Assembly (NCBI RefSeq): GCF_900129905.1
Contig: NZ_FQXG01000011.1
Coordinates: forward strand, 1-64,000
Reading direction: 5' to 3'
Source: Ferrimonas marina
GTDB lineage: Bacteria > Pseudomonadota > Gammaproteobacteria > Enterobacterales > Shewanellaceae
Length of the DNA stretch: 64,000 nucleotides
In this document: piece by piece, positions 1 through 7,660 of the stretch
Layout: every line of letters begins with the position of its first letter
How positions within the stretch are numbered: the first letter of the stretch is position 1
The notes under the pieces: model-generated
What the model was told of the DNA's origin: nothing
The model's input: the letters and a program-made list of their open reading frames with translations, nothing else
The model's database searches: none
Translations under genes and position numbers: made by a program

Positions 1-148
1 AAGCGGGAAGCGAGCCTCAAGATGAGTTCTCACTTGGACTTTAAGTCCACTGAAGGGCCGTGGAAGACTACCACGTTGATAGGCAGGGTGTGTAAGCGTT
101 GTGAGGCGTTGAGCTAACCTGTACTAATGACCCGTGAGGCTTAACCAT
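1..148 (+). rRNA. rrl: 23S ribosomal RNA, 3' end (partial)
   Basis: The first ~148 bases match the conserved 3' end of bacterial 23S rRNA: the stretch from the gaagggccgtggaagactac region through the cctgtactaatgacccgtgaggcttaacc terminus. The gene begins outside the window, so only its end is seen. The 3' boundary is set by analogy with E. coli, where the molecule ends a few bases after GGCTTAACC. The 5S gene follows after about 100 bp in the same orientation, the usual 23S-5S order of an rrn operon. Confidence 0.95.
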
Positions 149-246
149 ACAACACCCAAGTGGTTTTGTTTGCTGGATATCCAGCACTTGTAAGAATTAA
201 GAGAAAGACGTTCGCAAGAGCGCAGCTTATCTAGATTGACGTTTTT

Positions 247-365
247 TGTCTGGTGACAATAGCGTTGTGGTCCCACCTGATCCCATGCCGAACTCAGAAG
301 TGAAACGCAACCGCGCCGATGGTAGTGTGGGAGTTCCCATGTGAGAGTAGGTCATCGCCAGACGC
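247..365 (+). rRNA. rrf: 5S ribosomal RNA
   Basis: The segment carries the diagnostic 5S core (gtggtcccacctgatcccatgccgaactcagaagtgaaac) and complementary ends (gtctggtga at the start, tcgccagac at the finish) that form helix I. Its length of about 119 nt is typical of proteobacteria. It is the last gene of the rrn operon whose 23S end opens the window; an intrinsic terminator follows 12 bp later. No tRNA is seen between 23S and 5S or after 5S. Confidence 0.97.
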
Positions 366-376
366 TTATTTAGATT

Positions 377-406
377 AAGCCCCTGTCTTCGGACAGGGGC
401 TTTTTC
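377..406 (+). terminator. Intrinsic terminator of the rrn operon
   Basis: An 11-bp perfect stem (377-387 with 392-402) closes on a TTCG tetraloop and runs into a T-rich tail. It lies just after 5S rRNA, so it ends the rRNA transcript. Confidence 0.93.
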
Positions 407-652
407 GTATTTGGCGCCCCTCTTTAATGGCAGCATGTTCCTCTATTGTTGGCCTTCAAACATCTTCTGCTCTGTTTCGTTATTACCGCTTTCCAACTGA
501 ATCACATTGGTTTTTTCGGCCCACTCGATGCTGAACAATATCCGGTGTAGGCTAATAACTTGTCCCTGAATTCATTCTGAATTGACACCGGATTGTCACT
601 GACAGGGAATAGGAGAGTGCGTATGCTTGCGCCTCGTTAACAGGGAGCTTGC

Positions 653-1903
653 ATGCGTCGTTTCATCCATTCCGTGTTGCTGATGGCACTGTCCTGCGGC
701 ACTGCATTGGCACAAGAGGATCTTGAGGTTGCCGAACCTCAAGCCGGACGCACCCGCAACGCTGCCGTTCCCATCGCTTTCTCCACCTCCAGTATGGGCT
801 TGTCCGTGGGGGCTGCGGCCTCCCTGCAGGGGATTGGTCAGCCCCAGGCTCAGGTCGTCGCCATCGGCGCCTACTCGGAAAACCAGAGTTACGTTACCTA
901 TCTTGCTGGCTACAACTACCAGCTGGTGTCCGGTTCCCGTTTCTTCTTCGATATCGAGGGCTTTGTCGGCCGCTTCAAGGAATCGACCCTGCACCTTGAC
1001 GGCGACATGCCATTTTCACCTCCGGCGGGCAGCCACGACTCGGCCTTCGAGGATGCGGTGGTCGGTCTGCAGAACCAGTGGGATGTGCGGGGTACCGTTC
1101 GATACCTGTTGCCGCTGGGGGCGGGCAGGGAGCCCACACCGAGGCGCCCCGAGTTGCGAGAGGGCCTGCCGGTGCCTAAGGCGGAGCGTCAGCAGCAGCG
1201 CCAGGGTGCCTACACTGCACTGGAACTCTCCCCGTTCTACGAAAAGCGCTACGTCGGCCCGCTGGACCGCACCGAGCTCAGTCAGGGCCTGACCCTGACC
1301 TTAGAGCACGACGCTCGCAACTTCCTGCCTTCGCCGACTGACGGCTATCGCTTCTCGCTGGAGGTGGATCGCGATTGGGGTAGCGAGGATCGGGTGGCCT
1401 ATACCCGCTGGCAGGCCCAATACCGCCACTACTTCGATCTGGGCCAGAGTGATTGGTCCAAGCAGCAATCGGTGGCGCTGACCGCCTACCTGTCCGATGT
1501 CCCGACCTGGGAGGGGGGCAGTGAGGGAGATCTGGCAGCACCGCCCTGGTTTGCCCAGTCGACCCTGGGGGGCTGGTATCGACTGCGGGGCTACAGCAGT
1601 GCGCGCTATCACGACCGCAGCGCCATCTATTACGGTGCTGAATACCGCACCGTACCTACCTGGCAGCCCCAGGGCGGGATCCCCTTCATCAACCGCTATC
1701 GCTTCCCCTGGTATGAAGTCGCCTTGTTTGGTGGGGTGGGTCGGGTCAACCATGAGTTCGACCTACCGGAGCTGCACCGTGACCTGCAGTGGTCCGCCGG
1801 CGTTGGTTTACGGCTTTGGGTAGAGAATGTGCTGGTGCGGCTCGACCTGGCCTTTGCCCAGGACGACAGCGGCCTGGTGGTGGCAGTAAACCAACCCTTC
1901 TGA
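653..1903 (+). CDS. Outer-membrane beta-barrel protein, BamA/TamA-like surface-antigen (D15) domain, no POTRA domains
   Basis: A 416-residue protein with an N-terminal signal peptide (MRRFIHSVLLMALSCGTALA, cleavage predicted after ALA-Q) and a C-terminal phenylalanine typical of outer-membrane barrels. The C-terminal half alternates polar and aromatic strands and contains an R-L-R-G-Y motif around residues 310-314, matching the conserved VRGF/Y loop-6 motif of Omp85 barrels. It is too short to hold POTRA domains, so it belongs to the stand-alone surface-antigen proteins rather than being BamA or TamA. A GGGAG Shine-Dalgarno lies 8 bp before the ATG. The 246 bp between the rRNA terminator and this gene contain only a possible promoter (TTGACA at 582). 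The substrate is unknown; transport or lipid-related export is inference. Confidence 0.7.
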   Translation: MRRFIHSVLLMALSCGTALAQEDLEVAEPQAGRTRNAAVPIAFSTSSMGLSVGAAASLQGIGQPQAQVVAIGAYSENQSYVTYLAGYNYQLVSGSRFFFDIEGFVGRFKESTLHLDGDMPFSPPAGSHDSAFEDAVVGLQNQWDVRGTVRYLLPLGAGREPTPRRPELREGLPVPKAERQQQRQGAYTALELSPFYEKRYVGPLDRTELSQGLTLTLEHDARNFLPSPTDGYRFSLEVDRDWGSEDRVAYTRWQAQYRHYFDLGQSDWSKQQSVALTAYLSDVPTWEGGSEGDLAAPPWFAQSTLGGWYRLRGYSSARYHDRSAIYYGAEYRTVPTWQPQGGIPFINRYRFPWYEVALFGGVGRVNHEFDLPELHRDLQWSAGVGLRLWVENVLVRLDLAFAQDDSGLVVAVNQPF

Positions 1904-1916
1904 ATCCGCTTCCAAT

Positions 1917-1940
1917 CACAGGTGGCAACAGCCACCTGTG
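1917..1940 (+). terminator. Hairpin after the barrel protein gene
   Basis: A 10-bp perfect inverted repeat (1917-1926 with 1931-1940, loop AACA) lies 14 bp after the stop codon. No T-run follows, so it may act as an mRNA 3'-end stabiliser rather than a strong intrinsic terminator. Confidence 0.5.
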
Positions 1941-1990
1941 GCCTCCCCATTGGGGTATAGTGCTCCGCTTCATGAAGTAGAGAGGGCAGC

Positions 1991-2611
1991 ATGAGCCAAA
2001 CCGTCACCCCCGAATTGCACTACACACCACTCCAGCCCGAGCACTTTGCCCAGGTCGTGGCCTTGGGCAATGCCGTCCACGGTGAAGGCTACCTGACTCT
2101 GCCGATCCTTGAGGACTGGGCGCAGCGCGGCCATGCCAAGGGCATCAACGCCAGCTACGTAGCGCTTAACCAGGGACGTTTAGTGGGATTCCGCATCACC
2201 TTTGCGGTAGGCCAGTGGCAACCGGATGACTGGTGCACCCCCTCCCAGTGGCCGGTGAATCCGGCGCAGGTGTGCTACTTCAAGTGCAACACCGTGGCGC
2301 CGGATTGTCAGGGCCAGGGCATCGGCTCGGCGATGTTGAGTCACTCCATCTCCGCCGCCCAGCAGCAGGGTGCAGTGGCCGGTTTAGCCCACATCTGGAA
2401 GCAGAGCCCGGGTAACAGTGCGATGCGTTACTTCCAGCGCTGTGGTGGTGTGCTGATCGCCAGCCACCCGGGTAAATGGCGTCAGGCCAGCCTGGAGGGG
2501 TACGACTGCGTGGTGTGTGGTATCCCCTGCAGCTGTGAAGCGGCGGAGATGCTGCTGGATTTTGCTCAGCTGCCTGCCGCCCTGGCAGACAAGGTCGCTA
2601 GCACTCGCTGA
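1991..2611 (+). CDS. GNAT-family N-acetyltransferase
   Basis: A 206-residue cytosolic protein with the GNAT acetyl-CoA binding signature Q-G-Q-G-I-G at residues 107-112 after a beta strand (CYFKCNTVAPD). The following helix (SAMLSHSISAAQQQG) and the H-I-W segment fit motif A/B of the fold. GNAT enzymes transfer an acetyl group from acetyl-CoA to an amine; nothing here identifies the acceptor. It is unusually rich in cysteine near the C-terminus (CVVCGIPCSCE). The 3' end overlaps the convergent pilin-like gene by 14 bp. An AGAGGG ribosome binding site precedes the ATG. Confidence 0.8.
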   Translation: MSQTVTPELHYTPLQPEHFAQVVALGNAVHGEGYLTLPILEDWAQRGHAKGINASYVALNQGRLVGFRITFAVGQWQPDDWCTPSQWPVNPAQVCYFKCNTVAPDCQGQGIGSAMLSHSISAAQQQGAVAGLAHIWKQSPGNSAMRYFQRCGGVLIASHPGKWRQASLEGYDCVVCGIPCSCEAAEMLLDFAQLPAALADKVASTR

Positions 2612-3170
2612 AATCGCTGCCGATGACCCCGGCCTTGGGATCGTCCGGTTGGGTGGTGGCGTTAGGGTTGAGGTAGTAGAGGTAGCAGCGCTGGTTGTTG
2701 ACCTGGTAGCCGTAGGGAAAGATCACGAAGCCCCGGCCCATGCCGTCGGCACTGTAGCCCCGGCTGGCAAACCAGCCGCCACCCCGCTGGCGCACGCACC
2801 AGCGCACGTCGTCCAGATCGCAGCTGTTGCTGTTGACCTGCTCAGTCGCTTCAAAATCGGTGAGGTGGATAAAGGTGTTGTTCCAGCGGCCGTCGGGGAT
2901 GCCGCCACGCAGGCGGATCTGCTCTCCAGAGTCCAGGGTGAAGCGGCTGGCCGCGGCATTGATCTGCTCCGGTCGGAGCTGGATCTGCATGTTGGTCATC
3001 GACAGGGTAGAGCGCAGGGCGCCGGTCATGGCGCGCATTGCGGCCTGATCGGCATCGGTGGAGAGACTGATAAAACGTGGCGCTGCGGTAGCGGCCAGCA
3101 TGCCCACCACGGCAATGACCACCACCAGTTCAACCAGGGTAAATCCCTTGCTGCCCATCTCTCTTTTCAT
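2598..3170 (-). CDS. Type IV pilin-like protein (prepilin N-terminal methylation motif)
   Basis: A 190-residue protein with a short positively charged leader (MKREMGSKG) followed by F-T-L-V-E-L and a hydrophobic helix. This is the canonical class III signal cut between G and F by prepilin peptidase, with Glu at position +5. The mature part has several cysteines (SCDLDD, RWCVRQ, NQRCYL and a terminal EC) that could form the C-terminal disulfide loop of pilins. I chose the ATG at 3170; ATG 3158 is also possible, and an in-frame TTG at 3224 lacks a sensible leader. No pilus assembly genes are nearby, so it is an orphan. MSHA-like minor pilin or pseudopilin cannot be told apart. Its 3' end overlaps the GNAT gene tail to tail. 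Confidence 0.8.
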   Translation of the reverse strand: MKREMGSKGFTLVELVVVIAVVGMLAATAAPRFISLSTDADQAAMRAMTGALRSTLSMTNMQIQLRPEQINAAASRFTLDSGEQIRLRGGIPDGRWNNTFIHLTDFEATEQVNSNSCDLDDVRWCVRQRGGGWFASRGYSADGMGRGFVIFPYGYQVNNQRCYLYYLNPNATTQPDDPKAGVIGSDFSEC

Positions 3171-3285
3171 CCCTGCATCCTTACTGCCGTTGGGTGAACT
3201 ACCCCAATCTCGTTTCCTCGCCAATTTAACAACTTGAAACAGTAAACGCTAGCGCAACCAATCCCCAGGTGGTATCGGTGCAGTG

Positions 3286-5220
3286 CTAGGTCAGGCACTG
3301 GGATGCCAGCTGCCGTACCTGGGCATAAGGCACTTCGGCCAAAGCTCCGTAACCGGTCAACTGACGTGCCTTGACCTGGGTCAGCCAGGGGCTGGGCAGC
3401 CCCACCAGGAAGCGCGCCGCCAGGGTGGCGGTGAGCGCGGTGTGGCACTGGTTGGTGATGGTCTGCTGCAGCGGCTGAAGCCAGGACTGGACGGTTGCAG
3501 GCTCCGGCAGCGGCAGTTCAGGCATGGGCTGAAGCTGAGCCGGCTGATGGCGACAGGCGGAGCAGTGGCCGCAGGCAGTGGGGGCCTGGCCATCACCAAA
3601 GTAGTGGGCCAAGGCATGGCTGAGGCAATCCGGCGCCTGCAACAGCGCCAGCATCTGTTCGATGCGCTGCACCTCGCTGAGCTCCTTCTGTTCAAACTGC
3701 TGCAGCAGCTGCTGTGCCAATGCCTCCATCGGCGGCAATGGCTGGTGCACCCGGTAGACCTCGGTCATCTGTTTGCTCTGCAGCTCCACCAGGCCCCGAT
3801 CTGCCAGGTATTCGATCGCCGCCATGGCACGGTTTCGCTCGGCACCGTAGGCCTGGTACAGCGCTTCAAAATCTGCCTGGTACCAGGTGCGCCCCTTGGG
3901 GCTATGGGCCAGCAGGGCCTCGAGAAAGACCCGGCGCTCGCCCTGGAAGCGCGCCAGCAGCTCGGAGACCTCCACCAGCAGCTTGAACTTCACCTCGGCA
4001 AAGTAGCTGTACTGGGGCTCGATCACCCCCGCCATCTCCAAATAGACCAGCAGGGTGCGCAGCGGCAGCGGACGAATGTTGCTGGCCTTGGACAGGGCGT
4101 TGCCCATCAGCTCCCACTGGTTTCCCGCCTGGGCTATCTCCTCCAACACCCGCTCGATGCCGGCACGCTCCGGGGTGTCACCGTAGACAAAGTTCTCCAA
4201 CACACTGCGGTTGGCGAGGTTGGCCATCACCAGGCATTCGCTGGGCTGGCCGTCACGGCCGGCCCGACCGATCTCCTGGGAGTAGTTCTCCACTGATTTG
4301 GGCAGGTCATAGTGCACCACCAGGCGGATATCGGCCTTGTCGACCCCCATGCCAAAGGCGATGGTGGCCACGATCAGATCCAGCTGACCGGCCATAAAAC
4401 GCTGCTGGATCCCCTGGCGTTGTGGGTGTTCCAGGCCCGCATGGTAGGCGCTGACCTTGTGCCCGGCAGCGGCGAGCTTGCTGGCCAGCACCTCGGCGGT
4501 TTGCTGTTGGGTGACGTAGATGATGCCAGGCCGATGGCGTCGAGTGTCCAGGTAGCGCAGCAGGGTGGCCTCCCGCTGCTCCGGTGCCACCGCCTCGACG
4601 CTCAAATCCAGGTTGGCCCGGTAGAAGCCGGTGGTGACGATGTTACCGCTGGGGATGGCAAACTTGCTGGCCATGTCCTCAATCACCTTGGGGGTAGCGG
4701 TGGCGGTCAGCAACAGGACCTGGGGGATGTTCAACTGCTGGCAGTAGCGTGGCAGCTTGAGGTAGTCGGGACGGAAGTTGTGGCCCCACTCCGAGATGCA
4801 GTGGGCCTCATCCACCACCAGCAGGGACAGGGGCACCTGGCCGATAAAGCGACGGAAGCGCTCGTTCTTGAGCCGCTCTACCGAGATCATCAGCACCTTG
4901 AGCTGACCCGCCCGGGCCGCGTTCATCACCGCCTGGCTCTCGTCATAGCTCTGGGTCGAGTCGATGGTGGCGGCGGGGATCCCCTTGGAGTGCAGAAACG
5001 CCAGTTGATCCTGCATCAGTGCCAGCAGCGGTGAGATCACCAGGGTCAGGTGGGGCAGGGCCAGGGCCGGCAGTTGGTAGCACAGTGACTTACCGGAGCC
5101 GGTGGGAAAGATGGCTGCAGCGCTTTGGCCGGCCAACAGGGTGTCGATCGCTTGTTGCTGACCGGGGCGAAACTGGGAGAAACCGAAGTGCTGCTGGAGC
5201 AGTTGCTGGGCTTGGGGCAT
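3286..5220 (-). CDS. RecQ-family ATP-dependent DNA helicase with displaced zinc motif
   Basis: A 644-residue superfamily 2 helicase. RecQ features in order: motif 0 (FGFSQFRPGQQQAI, 12-25), Walker A TGSGKS (40-45), DEAH box (137-140), TATAT (173-177) and motif VI QEIGRAGRDG (315-324). The RecQ zinc pattern C-x17-C-x2-C-x2-C is present at C532, C550, C553 and C556 beside an HYFGD motif. In E. coli RecQ the same pattern begins near residue 380, directly after the helicase core; here about 200 residues separate motif VI from the zinc site. An HRDC domain is not obvious. It probably unwinds DNA 3' to 5' in repair or recombination. It resembles a RecQ paralogue rather than canonical RecQ, so no symbol is given. 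Confidence 0.85.
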   Translation of the reverse strand: MPQAQQLLQQHFGFSQFRPGQQQAIDTLLAGQSAAAIFPTGSGKSLCYQLPALALPHLTLVISPLLALMQDQLAFLHSKGIPAATIDSTQSYDESQAVMNAARAGQLKVLMISVERLKNERFRRFIGQVPLSLLVVDEAHCISEWGHNFRPDYLKLPRYCQQLNIPQVLLLTATATPKVIEDMASKFAIPSGNIVTTGFYRANLDLSVEAVAPEQREATLLRYLDTRRHRPGIIYVTQQQTAEVLASKLAAAGHKVSAYHAGLEHPQRQGIQQRFMAGQLDLIVATIAFGMGVDKADIRLVVHYDLPKSVENYSQEIGRAGRDGQPSECLVMANLANRSVLENFVYGDTPERAGIERVLEEIAQAGNQWELMGNALSKASNIRPLPLRTLLVYLEMAGVIEPQYSYFAEVKFKLLVEVSELLARFQGERRVFLEALLAHSPKGRTWYQADFEALYQAYGAERNRAMAAIEYLADRGLVELQSKQMTEVYRVHQPLPPMEALAQQLLQQFEQKELSEVQRIEQMLALLQAPDCLSHALAHYFGDGQAPTACGHCSACRHQPAQLQPMPELPLPEPATVQSWLQPLQQTITNQCHTALTATLAARFLVGLPSPWLTQVKARQLTGYGALAEVPYAQVRQLASQCLT

Positions 5221-5296
5221 GGTGAGTGCTGACGGATGGGGGATGCCAGCGAGTGTGACGCTAGCCCCAGTAGACTGTCAACGACCAAGACAACGC

Positions 5297-5319
5297 AAAA
5301 GGGCCGCGATGGCGGCCCC
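5297..5319 (-). terminator. Intrinsic terminator after tupA
   Basis: Stem 5301-5307 with 5312-5318 (GC-rich, 4-nt loop), followed on the minus strand by TTTT. It lies 19 bp past the tupA stop. Confidence 0.75.
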
Positions 5320-5337
5320 TTGTTGGGTTTGTTGCGA

Positions 5338-6147
5338 TTACTGCTGGTAGGTGGCCTGGAACAGGCGCTGACCGTTGATGGTGAAGCTGTCGATCATCTG
5401 CTGACCCTCTTCGCTCACCAGCCAGTCACTGAAGGCTTCGGCGCCGGCGTGGTTGAGGTCCGGGTAGTGGGTCTCGCTGACCAGGATCACCTGGTAGGGG
5501 TTGAGCAGGCTGTCATCGCCTTCGTGCACCACCTCCAGTTGCAGACGCTCCATGAACGCCAGGTAGGTGCCACGATCGGCCAGCACGTAGGCTTCCATCT
5601 CACTGGCGGTCAGCATCGCCGGGCCCATGCCCTGGCCGATGGCGGAGTAGCCGGTAAAGTCGGTGGCCACGCCGGCTTGCTGCCACAGTGCCAGCTCCTT
5701 CATGTGGGTGCCGGACTCATCCCCACGGGAAACGAAGGGACGCTGCTGCTCGGCGATCACCTTGAACGCCTTCACTGCGGAGTCCAGTTGGCTCAGACCG
5801 GCAGGGTCCGCCTTGGGGCCCAGGATCACAAAGTCGTTGGCCATCAGCTGACGAGGTACACGGCCATAACCGTCCTCAACGAATTGAGCTTCTGCCGCCG
5901 GAGCGTGGGTCATCACCACATCGACGTCGCCGTTACGGCCATGGCGCAGGGCCTTGCCGGTACCGGTGGCGATCACCTGAACCTGGTAGCCGGTCTTTTC
6001 TTCAAAGGTAGGCAGCAGGTAGGCCAGCAGGCCGGAGTTGTCGGTGCTGGTGGTGGTGGCCAGCTTGATCACCTTGTCGTCGGCGGCTTGGGCACTGACG
6101 GGCAGAACCAGGGCCAGCAACAGAGCGCTGATAGTGTGCTTCTTCAT
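5338..6147 (-). CDS. tupA: Tungstate/molybdate ABC transporter substrate-binding protein, TupA-like
   Basis: A 269-residue periplasmic protein with a Sec signal peptide (cleavage after VSAQA). The mature protein opens with KLATTTSTDNSGLL, the oxyanion-binding TTTSTxxSGLL signature of TupA, followed by the TGTGKAL and DVVMTHAPAAE blocks of that family. TupA captures tungstate (sometimes molybdate) for an ABC importer. The permease (TupB) and ATPase (TupC) are not in the neighbourhood, so this gene either works with a distant TupBC or has been co-opted. It follows a porin gene by only 29 bp on the same strand, so the two are probably co-transcribed, suggesting a matched outer-membrane and periplasmic uptake pair. 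Confidence 0.85.
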   Translation of the reverse strand: MKKHTISALLLALVLPVSAQAADDKVIKLATTTSTDNSGLLAYLLPTFEEKTGYQVQVIATGTGKALRHGRNGDVDVVMTHAPAAEAQFVEDGYGRVPRQLMANDFVILGPKADPAGLSQLDSAVKAFKVIAEQQRPFVSRGDESGTHMKELALWQQAGVATDFTGYSAIGQGMGPAMLTASEMEAYVLADRGTYLAFMERLQLEVVHEGDDSLLNPYQVILVSETHYPDLNHAGAEAFSDWLVSEEGQQMIDSFTINGQRLFQATYQQ

Positions 6148-6176
6148 GAGTCGGGGTCCTTATGGAGTTCAGCAGG

Positions 6177-7106
6177 TTAGAAGTTGTACTGCAGGCCAAC
6201 GGCCAGGTAACGGTCGTCGTTGTCGCGGCTATCCCACTCCACACCGGTGTAGTAGGCGTGCACGCGCAGCGGGGTGGACAGGCGGTACTCACCACCCAGG
6301 GTGTAGCTGGTGTTGGCCTTGCCGGGCACATCACCGTCGCTGTACTGCACCTTCAGCTTGGTTTTGCCGATGGTGTAGTTGGCAGAGACCAGGAAGGCAT
6401 CGCCGCTGGCACCGGCCTCGTCGCCATCCACGATCTCTTCGTCGGAGTAGATGGCACCCAGCTCAAAGCCAGCGATGCTGCCACCGACGGTGGCGCGCAG
6501 GATATCGCGGTTGGCAACCTTGCTGTCGTAGGCCACAGCGGCGTAGAAGGGCTGCAGCTGGTAGCGAGCGTCACCCAGCATCAGGGCGCTGGACAGGCCG
6601 GAGTCGCCGTTGTTGCCGTTCTCTGCCACGTAGGTGATCTCTGCCATCAGCAGGTTGGCGATGCGGGGGCTGGTGTAGGACACCTGCTGGCCGGCACGCA
6701 CCTCACCACCCATGGTCTTGTTCAGATCACCGTCGAAGGTCAGGAACTGCTCGACGTTACCGCGGGAGCGCTTCAACGCGGTATCGCGTCGGCCCACGGT
6801 GGTCATACCGAAGTCGCCCTTCAGGCCGATGAACTGGTTACGATGGCTGAGGGGGTCGCCGTCGGTCACCCGCAGGCCAAACTCCGCCTGGTAGATCGCC
6901 TCCAGGTTGGCACTGAGCTCATGGCTGCCGCGGATACCGAAGCGGGAGCCGTGGCTGGCTACCTTGGTCTCGCTGTTACCGGCCACCTCGTTGGCCTGAG
7001 CGGTCAGGTTAAGCAGACCGTAGAGTTCCGGGGTGTCGGCCAGGGCGGTGCTGGGCAGGGACAGGGCAGCCAGGGCGGCGGCGACAGGGGCGTACTTGAG
7101 TTTCAT
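6177..7106 (-). CDS. Gram-negative porin (general porin / OmpC-like)
   Basis: A 309-residue porin: signal peptide MKLKYAPVAAALAALSLPSTALA, then a mature start (DTPELYGLLNLTAQ) and a terminal GLQYNF, both hallmarks of 16-stranded trimeric porins. The RFGIRGSHELSANLEAIYQAEFGL block is typical of the family. The start at 7106 has an AAGGAAA Shine-Dalgarno 11 bp upstream; the frame is open further 5' but without signal-peptide character. It lies upstream of tupA in one likely transcript. Specificity is unknown; the linkage hints at oxyanions. The 510-bp upstream region contains a CRP-like site, consistent with control by CRP, inferred only. Confidence 0.88.
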   Translation of the reverse strand: MKLKYAPVAAALAALSLPSTALADTPELYGLLNLTAQANEVAGNSETKVASHGSRFGIRGSHELSANLEAIYQAEFGLRVTDGDPLSHRNQFIGLKGDFGMTTVGRRDTALKRSRGNVEQFLTFDGDLNKTMGGEVRAGQQVSYTSPRIANLLMAEITYVAENGNNGDSGLSSALMLGDARYQLQPFYAAVAYDSKVANRDILRATVGGSIAGFELGAIYSDEEIVDGDEAGASGDAFLVSANYTIGKTKLKVQYSDGDVPGKANTSYTLGGEYRLSTPLRVHAYYTGVEWDSRDNDDRYLAVGLQYNF

Positions 7107-7611
7107 TGAATCGACTTTCCTTAGGGTTGAATCCATCGCGTCACTGCGTGAGTTGAAGCGAAGAGGGCCGAAGTGCTGGAGAGGAGTGCCCAGCGCCCCG
7201 GCCCGAGATGCGCTAGATAATTGCAGAAAAAACAATGAGTTCAATTGGACACTTTGTCCGGCGTTGCGGGGCTATAGGGGATTGTGGAGGGTGATTTAAA
7301 TCGCTTTTAGCGATGTCTGGCGATTATGGGCTGTGAGAAGGGCCGATCTGAGACGGAATGACCCGGCAATCTGTTTTGCTCTTCCCTTAGGCGGACTCTT
7401 TGGGTCTCTGGCGGTGGGCTCAGGTCACACATTGGGTTTGCTTGCGGGAGCGGCAGGAGCCTTGAACTGTGAGGTGGATCACGCTCGAGGGCTGTGTGGG
7501 CCGAGGCTGTTCGAAACTGAGCTTTTGGACTGAGCAAGGAAGGCCGGTTTGGACAGAGGGGCTTAGGTAAAAAGGCGGGTGATTGTCGGTGCTATATCCC
7601 TGGGCAGAAAC
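7107..7611. other. Long intergenic region upstream of the porin
   Basis: About 505 bp without a convincing gene. It must contain the porin promoter (minus strand). One CRP-like site is visible at 7466-7485; I see no conserved RNA element. Confidence 0.6.
7466..7485. promoter_or_regulatory. CRP-like binding site
   Basis: TGTGA (7468-7472), six bases, then TCACG (7479-7483): 9 of 10 positions of the TGTGA-N6-TCACA consensus. It lies about 360 bp upstream of the porin start, farther than usual, so its target is uncertain. Confidence 0.4.
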
Positions 7612-7638
7612 AAAAAAACGCGGCCCGGGGGCCGCGTT
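7612..7638 (-). terminator. Intrinsic terminator after the ENPI lipoprotein gene
   Basis: Nine-base-pair GC-rich stem (7617-7625 with 7630-7638) with a run of T on the minus-strand 3' side. It ends the lipoprotein transcript 23 bp after its stop. Confidence 0.9.
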
Positions 7639-7660
7639 GTAATGCAGGGAAAGCGCTGGC

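Noticed and set aside
227-436. A 69-codon minus-strand frame over 5S rRNA
   Set aside because: It lies over the 5S gene and its terminator and is an artefact.
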